Assembly (NCBI RefSeq): GCF_024733555.1
Contig: NZ_JANIOF010000001.1
Span: forward strand, 620,001-684,000
Source: Paenibacillus sp. SC116
Lineage (GTDB): Bacteria > Bacillota > Bacilli > Paenibacillales > Paenibacillaceae
Direction of reading: 5' to 3'
Length of the DNA stretch: 64,000 bases
Positions 1 to 6,926 of the stretch are shown piece after piece. Below the pieces are notes generated by a model. It was not told the DNA's origin, ran no database searches, and saw only the letters and a program-made list of their open reading frames with translations. The position numbers and the translations under genes were made by a program. Within the stretch, counting starts at the first letter, position 1, and every line of letters begins with the position of its first letter.

Positions 1-47
1 CTTATGCTTTGGAACCCTAACACAATCTGTTTTCAAGGAGGTAAAAC

Positions 48-347
48 GTGGATTACTATTTACCAATTGAAGCGGCATTAAAGGTGAACCAATGGCCTAA
101 ATATACCATAGCGGCAGGTCGTCGGCATACCGTTGGACTTAAATCAGACGGAACGGTGACGGCTGTGGGTGATAATAAAAATGGTCAATGTGATGTAAGC
201 GGTTGGCGCGATATGGTGGCAGTGGCGGCGGGTTGCGCTCATACTCTCGGCCTTAAGTCGGACGGAACGGTGCTGGCTGTAGGTGATAATGAATATGGTC
301 AATGCGATGTGAGTGGCTGGCACGGCATCCAAGTAATCAGCAATTAG
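48..347 (+). CDS. RCC1-like beta-propeller repeat protein, short/truncated
   Basis: A 99-residue ORF with a GTG start at 48, chosen because AAGGAGGT lies 6 bases upstream. It carries two successive RCC1-type units of about 38 residues, with the pattern AxGxxHTxGLKSDGTVxAVGDN followed by GQCDVSGW; the second unit repeats the first 114 bases later. RCC1 repeats normally come in sets of about seven that close a beta-propeller, so two units cannot make a full blade set. I infer a 3'-truncated remnant of a longer repeat protein, because the ORF stops directly before a decayed gene. There is no signal peptide. The family assignment is firm; whether a product is made is unknown. Confidence 0.6.
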   Translation: MDYYLPIEAALKVNQWPKYTIAAGRRHTVGLKSDGTVTAVGDNKNGQCDVSGWRDMVAVAAGCAHTLGLKSDGTVLAVGDNEYGQCDVSGWHGIQVISN

Positions 348-356
348 TTACCCCTG

Positions 357-1138
357 GTGGAGAAGCATGGACACAATGCTCAGCGGATATCATTCTTTGT
401 TACAGTATGCCAAGTGAGGAAAATAAACAGCATTCGGTTGAATACTTCTACAAGGAATAGCCGCTCTTACGGGTGGCTTTTGTTGTATGCAGGCAATTTT
501 TTTAACAAACAGATTGCCATGCAGAATGCGCGGTCTATATATGTCAACTATTCGGGGATCAATGATTCTTTGCTGCGAGATTATAGTAAAGGTTATGGTT
601 ACTTGCACTTTATGTCAGGTATGAATAGTCGTGATGCTGCAATGAAAGAAAAAGTAGATTGGGTTTTAAATCAAGCGAACGGACCTATACTCGTTGCAGG
701 GCATAATGGTCATATCAATAATAAAAATCAAGTGAGTAGGGACATTATGGTTCAAACTGCAAAAATAGAGGAGTTCGTGTCGATAGCGATATGCTAAAAT
801 TTACGGCTGTAGGAGAACATTTGAAGAAAAGTTATGGTGAGGCTTATTATGCAATTGGAACATCCTTTAATGAAGGTGTATTAGCAGCACCCAAAAATAT
901 AATAACAGTTAAAAATCCGCCTACTTTAGCCGTTCGTAGTGACAACATATTGCTTCATTCATTTGTGCAATTGTCAGAGGATGTTTATTTCTTGGACTTT
1001 AATCGTGCTAAGCAAGATAAGCAATTAAAGCGACTAATCTCTAAAAATGAATTGAAAATGCCTTATATCGGTAGCATTGTTGTTGATATTTTGACGATCC
1101 TGACAGTCGTAACATGGACAATTTCTATGTTGACATGA
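357..1138 (+). pseudogene. Erythromycin-esterase-like protein, C-terminal part, frameshifted
   Basis: Two overlapping frames together read as the C-terminal part of an EreA/EreB-type erythromycin esterase. The first frame has DAAMKEKVDWVLNQANGP followed by ILVAGHNGHINN, matching the family pattern around the conserved HNxH. The second, entered around 770-790, continues VDSDMLKFTAVGEHL, then KKSYGEAYYAIGTSFNEG, matching the mGxxLxxxxGxxYyxIGxxFxxG block. The N-terminal catalytic half is absent and one frameshift separates the halves, so no functional enzyme is expected. Family members hydrolyse macrolide lactones or act on unknown esters. The last 40 residues after FLDFNRAKQD are poorly conserved and may be read-through. 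Confidence 0.6.
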
Positions 1139-1173
1139 ATTTAGATGAGAGCGAACTATAGAATACAAATAAA

Positions 1174-1205
1174 GATGCCAAGCAATTTGGCATCTTATTT
1201 TTATT
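1174..1205 (+). terminator. Intrinsic terminator
   Basis: A 7-bp stem (GATGCCA 1174-1180 with TGGCATC 1188-1194) is followed by TTATTTTTATTT. It sits directly downstream of the decayed esterase gene. Confidence 0.7.
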
Positions 1206-1588
1206 TATCAAACAAGGCAACAGATCTGAGAGCAGCCTTAGGCGATTGAAAGCAGAGTGAGATGAATTGAAGACTTGGAAACATATTATCCTATTTTGAT
1301 AGTGATTAATAATAAAGTAATTGTGCGGATCGATTTGTTTCCCCGTATCGTGAAAATCCAGAATGTTATAAAGGCAGAGGAAAGTTCCATTTATATTAAA
1401 AAGGAGGGGAGACAAATTCGAAGAATATTACATTATATCAAAACATGTCAGATGATAAAAACATAGAGACATTACCGATTAATGAGCATAACTATGAATT
1501 AGGACGATAATCCTATAGCTCTCACTGCGTGCTTACTTATAGTGATAGATGCATACATATTTAAACAGTGGTTAAAGGAGGCGCTAGA
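1206..1588. other. Intergenic, no supported gene
   Basis: An AT-rich stretch between the terminator and the next gene. A 63-codon open frame at 1275-1466 has no ribosome site and no recognisable motif, so I do not call it. Nothing else was seen. Confidence 0.5.
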
Positions 1589-1998
1589 ATGTTACAACAA
1601 GGGATGTTGGTAGGTATGCTCCTAACAGTATGTTTGTTTGGTGCTGCTACAGTACAAACAACTGTTATACATGCAAATGAGAAACAGTCACACGTATCCT
1701 CGATGAAGCAATCTTTGTCTACTACCTATAATTTTACTAAGCGTTATGAAATCCCAACAGGAAGCTCTTCTCCTAAAGATCAATTGTATTTGAAAAAGGT
1801 CAGCGAATTCATATTCAACTAAAAGGGGACAGTGCTGTTTCGTTCACGCTCAGTGACAGAAATAGTGAAAGCATCGGTTCTTACTCACATTCGATCATCT
1901 ATACTGCTGCAGAAGATGGCAACATAAATATACAGTTTCATGCTCCATTCATGTATGAAGATGTGTTAAAAGTTACCGTGACATACACGATTCAGTAA
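1589..1998 (+). pseudogene. Small exported protein, frameshifted
   Basis: ATG at 1589 follows AAAGGAGGC at a good distance. The first 26 residues form a signal peptide: a hydrophobic run MLVGMLLTVCLFGAATV and then a HANEK cleavage-like region. The frame stops at 1822. A second frame, entered near a run of five A bases at about 1790-1796, continues FEKGQRIHIQLKGDSAVSF and then TLSDRNSESIGSYSHS, and ends at TAA 1996-1998 with VLKVTVTYTIQ. The joined product would be about 136 residues: an exported, beta-rich protein of unknown family. Either the gene is broken or the homopolymer is a sequencing error; I cannot tell which. Confidence 0.55.
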
Positions 1999-2030
1999 CG
2001 GCGAAAGAACGTTACATCTCGGTAATAAGT

Positions 2031-2068
2031 AAGACAACAAACTGCCCATCATGGTAGCTTGTTGTCTT
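2031..2068. terminator. Terminator-like perfect inverted repeat
   Basis: A 10-bp perfect stem, AAGACAACAA (2031-2040) with TTGTTGTCTT (2059-2068), followed by AAAGTTGTTTT. It lies between the exported-protein pseudogene and the convergent MFS gene and could serve both. The 276 bases after it up to the MFS stop codon hold no gene that I can see. Confidence 0.65.
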
Positions 2069-2344
2069 AAAGTTGTTTTAATCGATGCAGTGCAGCTAAT
2101 GCTCCATTGTACAACAATAGTTCATTTTGTTCTCCAGAATTACATTTTCCTCATTTATAATTAACGCATTCGTTTAATTACATAGTCAATTACATTCGTC
2201 TTCACATGTCATACTCCGTAAACGTAGCATCGTTGCACCTCAAATCTATAAGAAAAGCTATATCATGTATCCATAGCCGATTATATGGATGGTCTAATGT
2301 TAATTAGTATCGGCGTTTATTAGCTAACAGGGAAGATGACAGAT

Positions 2345-3547
2345 TCAATCGGTACATACGTTTCGTTTTTTATGGTCTTCAAATATCGTTTCATTTCCCG
2401 CTTTATAAGCGTAAGCGAACAACCGAACAGCGGCCAGGAGCGCAAACAAGACCAGGATAAATGCGGGCCAGCCGAGGTTGCTTGTGGAAAATCTACTGAT
2501 TACCATCCCACCGATTGCCGATCCGAAAGCGAAACCGAATTGGATAAACGATGTATTTACGCTTAAAGCAATATCCGGCGAGTGGGGAATTAAGGACACC
2601 AAATACAACTGCTGTGCCGGGGAAGTCATCCATGTGCCCACCATCCATATCATGATCAACGGGATGGTCGCGTAGATCGAACCGTTTGTCCAAGGCAGCA
2701 GCAACAGTATACCGGCTTGGAGTGAAAGACCGAAATAGATTGTTAATTTGGCTCCTTTCGTATCCGCAAGCCATCCTCCAAATTTGGAGCCGACAAAGCT
2801 GCACAGGCCTGCAAGCAGCAAAATGCCGGAAAGCACAGCAGCCGACAGTTCGACATTCTCTTGCAGAAATGGCGCAATATAAGTAAACAGCGTCGAGTAT
2901 CCCCCGATATAAAGTAGTGTAATCGCAAGTGCAAGCACAATTTTTTTGTCCTTCAAAATGGACAGCTGCATTCCAAATGTCATCGCCTTTTGCTCGGTAA
3001 TGGAAGGGACTTTGGCAAAGACCGCGAAAAATGGAATCAACGTGAGCAGTCCAATAAAGATGAATAACGTTCTCCAACCAACGGCTTCGCTTAAAAACGT
3101 GCCGACAGGTACGCCGAGAACAAGCGCACTGCTTAAGCCCATCAAAATCGTGCCAATCGCCCGCCCGCGATGTTGGACTTCGACTAAGCGTGTAGCCACA
3201 GCCATTGCAATTACCGTAGCGGCGCCTCCACTGAGTCCTTGAATCACTCGTGTTACCAGCATCATCTCAAATGAGGGACTGAAATAAACGAGGAAGCTGC
3301 TCAAAATAAAGACACCGAGCATGGAAAGAAGCATTTTTTTACGATCTACCCGGATAGTTACCGCAATCACGATAGGAGCGCCAATAGCCGCGGAAAGGGC
3401 GAATGCCATGACGAGCATGCCCGCAGCAGATGTCGTTATTCCAAAATCCGCTGCGACCATTGGGAGAATTCCACTTATTATGTACTCCACGGTCCCAATG
3501 AGAAATACAGCCAAAGCAAGTAATGATACGACCCATTTAGGATTCAT
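2345..3547 (-). CDS. MFS drug/metabolite exporter (DHA1 family)
   Basis: A 400-residue, 12-helix major facilitator with the usual two-halves layout. The N-terminal helix MNPKWVVSLLALAVFLIGTV is followed by the loop 2-3 region around VTIRVDRKKMLL, a degenerate form of the GxLaDrxGrkxxl motif, and then by a helix with VIQGLSGGAATVIAMAV. This is the AraJ/YdhP/Bmr-like class of proton-driven effluxers of sugars, nucleosides or drugs. Its ATG overlaps the stop of the upstream MerR gene (ATGA, 3544-3547), so the two are co-transcribed. Pairing with a BmrR-like sensor suggests drug- or metabolite-induced export; the substrate is unknown. Confidence 0.85.
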   Translation of the reverse strand: MNPKWVVSLLALAVFLIGTVEYIISGILPMVAADFGITTSAAGMLVMAFALSAAIGAPIVIAVTIRVDRKKMLLSMLGVFILSSFLVYFSPSFEMMLVTRVIQGLSGGAATVIAMAVATRLVEVQHRGRAIGTILMGLSSALVLGVPVGTFLSEAVGWRTLFIFIGLLTLIPFFAVFAKVPSITEQKAMTFGMQLSILKDKKIVLALAITLLYIGGYSTLFTYIAPFLQENVELSAAVLSGILLLAGLCSFVGSKFGGWLADTKGAKLTIYFGLSLQAGILLLLPWTNGSIYATIPLIMIWMVGTWMTSPAQQLYLVSLIPHSPDIALSVNTSFIQFGFAFGSAIGGMVISRFSTSNLGWPAFILVLFALLAAVRLFAYAYKAGNETIFEDHKKRNVCTD

Positions 3548-4371
3548 AGACGATTCTCTCCTTCTTCAATCGGAATTTGGATTTCTATAAGACTTGTCCC
3601 TGGATCCCCTGAAAAGGGCACATAGATTTCCCTGCCGGGTCGGTCACTTCGAATGCGGTAGCCGTTGTGTTCGATCCATGCAGCCAGATCCAAGCATGCC
3701 GTCTGGGAAAACGCTGAATCCGAACGGAACAGCAGTGTAGCTACTGTCTCCGAAGGCAGAATCCGGAGATTTAGATACTCGGGCAACTTGGGGATGTCCG
3801 CTTTTACGGCATAGCCAACCTCGAACTCAAAGGCATCCGGTGTACTACCAGATGCATTCCACAACAATGTTTGCGGACCAGATAAGGAGGATCTGCAGCA
3901 CCTATCGAGGAGCCCATCGAAGATATCGAAGAGGTGCGGTATTTCCTCAACTGTGCCCGTGGAGGCATAAGTGATCATATGCACGGTTTCAACTTGCTTC
4001 AATACAACCTCCTGTTCTTTATCCATTTTTCCATCGCGCTCCACAAGCTGCATTCGTTCTTTAACCCGGGCAAGCTTGGAACGTTCGATATCTAGCTGCC
4101 GCTCGATTTCACTTTCTTTCAATTTAAGCATGCCACGAATCTGTTCAGCCGATATATCTTGTTTAAGAAGATGAGTGATCTGCTGCAATGTAAACCCCAA
4201 TTCTTTAAAAATGACGATCTGATTGATCTCCAGCAGCTGTTCCGCGGAGTAGTACCGATACCCGGTCGATTCATCGGTTTTAGCCGGATTAAAAATTCCG
4301 AGCTGATCGTAATAGCGCAGGGTTTGCAGCGGAATTCGGCTTAGTTTGGAAAATTCACTGATCTTAAACAA
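3544..4371 (-). CDS. MerR-family regulator with C-terminal effector-binding domain
   Basis: 275 residues in three parts. The N-terminal winged helix (residues 1-70) has MFKISEFSKLSRIPLQTLRY and then YDQLGIFNPA, the canonical MerR recognition helix and wing. A coiled dimerisation helix (about 75-125, rich in KESEIERQLDIERSKLARVK) follows, and then a GyrI/BmrR-like ligand-binding domain of about 150 residues. Such proteins bind a bent, over-long promoter spacer and activate when a lipophilic ligand docks in the C-terminal domain. A matching dyad lies just upstream (4410-4431), and the downstream gene is an exporter. I infer autoregulation and drug-responsive control of the MFS gene. Confidence 0.88.
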   Translation of the reverse strand: MFKISEFSKLSRIPLQTLRYYDQLGIFNPAKTDESTGYRYYSAEQLLEINQIVIFKELGFTLQQITHLLKQDISAEQIRGMLKLKESEIERQLDIERSKLARVKERMQLVERDGKMDKEQEVVLKQVETVHMITYASTGTVEEIPHLFDIFDGLLDRCCRSSLSGPQTLLWNASGSTPDAFEFEVGYAVKADIPKLPEYLNLRILPSETVATLLFRSDSAFSQTACLDLAAWIEHNGYRIRSDRPGREIYVPFSGDPGTSLIEIQIPIEEGENRL

Positions 4372-4402
4372 TGCTTCACCTTCTCTCTTTTACTTCGGTA
4401 TG

Positions 4403-4434
4403 AGTATACACTCTCTAGTGGGCTATAAAGTCAA
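4403..4434 (-). promoter_or_regulatory. MerR-type promoter/operator for the merR-MFS operon
   Basis: Read on the minus strand, TTGACT (-35, 4429-4434) and TATACT (-10, 4403-4408) are separated by 20 bp, longer than the usual 17. The spacer region holds a dyad, ACTTTATAG and CTAGAGAGT separated by 4 bases (4410-4431), with 7 of 9 positions symmetric. Over-long spacers with a dyad are the signature of promoters bound by MerR-family activators. Confidence 0.75.
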
Positions 4435-4455
4435 GAGCTCAGTCAAACTGAGCTC
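4435..4455. repeat. Perfect hairpin between convergent units
   Basis: GAGCTCAGT and ACTGAGCTC flank a 3-base loop. It lies just downstream of the MetX-like gene, whose stop is at 4490, and directly abuts the -35 element of the merR promoter. It may be the terminator of the hydrolase gene on the minus strand, but the T-run after it is weak (TTGACTTT). Confidence 0.5.
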
Positions 4456-4489
4456 CGTTAAAATATTTTGAAATTTTGAAAATCATGAT

Positions 4490-5497
4490 TTACTGTAAAA
4501 ATTGTTTCAGATGGTTATCGATTATGAATGAATCTGGTTCGTTGGCTCCTATTCCGAAACAGTGGCCCCACTTAGATTCGACATGTCGAAAAACAGCATT
4601 CGGTATATGTTTTACTTCATATGCGCTGTCCTCGGGAGTAAAGAATAGATCGGTCGAACCCGGCATGACAAGGGCATGCGCGGTGATTCGGTTCAATGCC
4701 TGTTCCAAATTTCCGTTGTCGGCAGGAGTGGCGCTAATATCTCCGTTTATTCCTGTTCGGAGCATGGCAATCAAGTCGTTCGCATCGAAAGAAAAGAAGA
4801 CTTGATCCCAGTAGTTTTCTAGATAAGACTTCAACGTTAGGTATCCCTCTGCCTGATAAAGTTGTTCCAAATAATACGCCTGAGAGAATCCCCAAGGAGC
4901 ATAAGCGCGTCCCATTGCAGCAAGTCCAGCTGTAGGCTGACGAGTATAAAATCCTTGCTTCCAATTGGAATCGGCTTGCAATGCGGCGATCAACGCTTCA
5001 AAAACTACTTGTGCATGCGGTCTGGTCTTTGCTGTTCCGCCAAATGGCGCAATTCGCTCAACCATCTCCGGATAGCTTGCTCCCCATTGAAAAGTTTGCA
5101 GCGCCCCGAGCGACCAACCAACGACTAAAGCAAGCTTCGTAATGCCGAACTTCTCAGTTACAAGCTGGTGCTGCATCCGGACATTATCGTAAATCGTGAC
5201 AAGCGGGAAGTTCGCTCTGTCATGAGGGGCCGGTGTATTGCTTGGTGAGGAAGACAGACCATTCCCCAACATATTGGGCACAATAATAAAATAGTTGTTG
5301 GGATCAAGCGCTTTGCCTGGTCCGATCAACCACTCATTATCGGTATGTAAGCCTGCAAACCAGGTCGGATAGACAATTGCGTTGCTTTTGGCGGCGTTTA
5401 AAATTCCATAGGTTTTATAGGCAAGGAAGGCTTGGGGTAGCGTTTGGCCTGATTGCAACTTGACATCTCCAAGTTGATATATTTCGTAATCTTTCAT
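4490..5497 (-). CDS. Alpha/beta hydrolase of the homoserine acetyltransferase (MetX)-like family
   Basis: 335 residues; ATG preceded by AAGGAGAATTGAATC. The fold matches MetX-like acyltransferases and hydrolases: an early AYKTYG strand, WFAGLHTDNEWLIGPGKALD, then PNMLGNGLSSSPSN where MetX proteins have the NxxGxxxGSxGP region. The nucleophile elbow is GWSLGA near residue 130, and a late SKWGHCFG holds the catalytic His. True MetX has GGSMGG at the elbow, so this is probably a paralogue and not the methionine-pathway enzyme; family members include hydrolases of unknown substrate. It diverges from a LysR regulator 207 bp away, which probably controls it. Confidence 0.75.
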   Translation of the reverse strand: MKDYEIYQLGDVKLQSGQTLPQAFLAYKTYGILNAAKSNAIVYPTWFAGLHTDNEWLIGPGKALDPNNYFIIVPNMLGNGLSSSPSNTPAPHDRANFPLVTIYDNVRMQHQLVTEKFGITKLALVVGWSLGALQTFQWGASYPEMVERIAPFGGTAKTRPHAQVVFEALIAALQADSNWKQGFYTRQPTAGLAAMGRAYAPWGFSQAYYLEQLYQAEGYLTLKSYLENYWDQVFFSFDANDLIAMLRTGINGDISATPADNGNLEQALNRITAHALVMPGSTDLFFTPEDSAYEVKHIPNAVFRHVESKWGHCFGIGANEPDSFIIDNHLKQFLQ

Positions 5498-5704
5498 GAT
5501 TCAATTCTCCTTGTATATTATTTTTCCGAAGATACAGGCAAGTCCATAATCTTGTGAGATGAACGTACATTCTTATTCGAGAATCCTCATTGCTCACAGG
5601 TAAATGAAGCTTGATTTTACTTTACGATGCGGTTACTATCAAATCAATTGAACGTTTTTGATCATAATATTCATTAATTTTGAATTAAAGAGGTGTCTTC
5701 CCCA

Positions 5705-6598
5705 ATGGAAATCCGCCAGCTGAAAACATTCTGGACGCTTGCTTCCACTCGAAGTTTTAGTCGCACTGCTGAATCACTGAATTATGTACCGTCTACTGTA
5801 ACGATGCAAATCAAAGCTTTAGAGGAGGAACTAGGGGTCAAGCTCCTAGATCGTCTGGGCAAAACTGTGGTGTTAACAGACGCAGGCTACCAGTTCTTAC
5901 CCTATGCCAACAAAATTTTAAATGATATAGAAGAGGCTCGGCACTTCTCAAGTCAAAGTGGGGAGCTAACCGGTACCGTTACAATCGGTGCAGATGAAGT
6001 ACTCTGTGCGTACCGGTTGCCTGCATTGCTCCGGCTTTTTCGCGAGCGCTATCCGCGTATTCGTCTTTTGTTCCGCCCCTTGTCCAGTCATAATTTGAAA
6101 CAGAGCTTGCGAGAAGGAAATGCGGATGTGGTCTTTATGCTTGATGAACCTGCCGTATCTGGGGACCTTCATACGGAACTTTTGCTAGATGAACCCTTTC
6201 TTATGGTAGTTTCCCCCGATCACCCATTAGCTTCACGGTCAAAACTAAGCATAGAAGATTTTCACGGAGAGCATATTCTATTAACCGAAAAGGGCTGCTC
6301 TTATCGGTTATATTTCTATAGCACATTGTTGCGAAAAGGGGCTGACAGCCTGACCGAACTGGAATTTAACAGTGCAGAAGCCATTAAACAATGCGCAATG
6401 ACGGGACTCGGCATTGCCTTGCTGCCTGAAATGGTGATCAAGGGAGAAGTGGAGCGGGGGGAACTGATCGTTTTACCTTGGGATTTATCTGAAATACGAT
6501 TTACTACTCAAATGTTATGGCATCAAGAAAAATGGATTTCACCTTCGCTTAGGGCCTTTATCGAATTGGCTAAAAGTGTGTTGCAACGCAGCTCTTGA
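5705..6598 (+). CDS. LysR-family transcriptional regulator
   Basis: The start at ATG 5705 gives MEIRQLKTFWTLASTRSFSR, the standard LysR N-terminus, with AAAGAGG 11 bases upstream; an in-frame GTG 12 bases earlier is a poorer start. The DNA-binding helix-turn-helix covers residues 1-60 (SRTAESLNYVPSTVTMQIKA, then LEEELGVKLLDR). The periplasmic-binding-protein-like effector domain runs from about 90 to 290. The total of 297 residues is normal for the family. It is transcribed away from the MetX-like hydrolase, the usual arrangement for a LysR protein and its target. The ligand is unknown. Confidence 0.9.
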   Translation: MEIRQLKTFWTLASTRSFSRTAESLNYVPSTVTMQIKALEEELGVKLLDRLGKTVVLTDAGYQFLPYANKILNDIEEARHFSSQSGELTGTVTIGADEVLCAYRLPALLRLFRERYPRIRLLFRPLSSHNLKQSLREGNADVVFMLDEPAVSGDLHTELLLDEPFLMVVSPDHPLASRSKLSIEDFHGEHILLTEKGCSYRLYFYSTLLRKGADSLTELEFNSAEAIKQCAMTGLGIALLPEMVIKGEVERGELIVLPWDLSEIRFTTQMLWHQEKWISPSLRAFIELAKSVLQRSS

Positions 6599-6698
6599 GA
6601 AGTTTTCATTAAAACCATAAATTTCAAAGAGAGTAGGACAGACACAGGGGATAAAAAAATGCGGCGATGGTGAGGTTTCGGTCAATCACTATGTGGTA

Positions 6699-6730
6699 GC
6701 ACAGCACGCGTTGACGTGCTGTGCCTTTTT
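6699..6730 (+). terminator. Intrinsic terminator
   Basis: A perfect 10-bp stem (GCACAGCACG 6699-6708 with CGTGCTGTGC 6715-6724), a 6-base loop, then CTTTTTC. It ends the lysR unit. The remaining gap to 6864 shows no gene. Confidence 0.85.
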
Positions 6731-6864
6731 CGTAAATATGAAGTCCAATAAAGACAAGTTTGATTTGAAAATTTTGAGCCTGGAGACACTGTGGTATTTC
6801 CTGAGTATATTTTAGAGGCTATAAGGAGAGCAGCATGAATACAAATAGACTAGTTAATTTGATC

Positions 6865-6892
6865 TTGACAGTCCACTATTTCATTGTATAAT
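6865..6892 (+). promoter_or_regulatory. SigA-type promoter for the repeat-protein gene
   Basis: TTGACA (6865-6870) and TATAAT (6887-6892), both perfect consensus, with a 16-bp spacer. They lie 34 bases before the ATG at 6927. The ribosome site CTAGGAGGGG lies just ahead of that start. Confidence 0.8.
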
Positions 6893-6926
6893 CTCATTAA
6901 AACTCAATATTGCTAGGAGGGGTTTT

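Noticed and set aside
144-332. 62-codon minus-strand ORF inside the RCC1 fragment
   Set aside because: Shadow of the RCC1 repeats on the other strand; no ribosome site and low-complexity translation.
1275-1466. Short ORF after the erythromycin-esterase pseudogene
   Set aside because: No ribosome site, no motif, AT-biased; not enough to call a gene.
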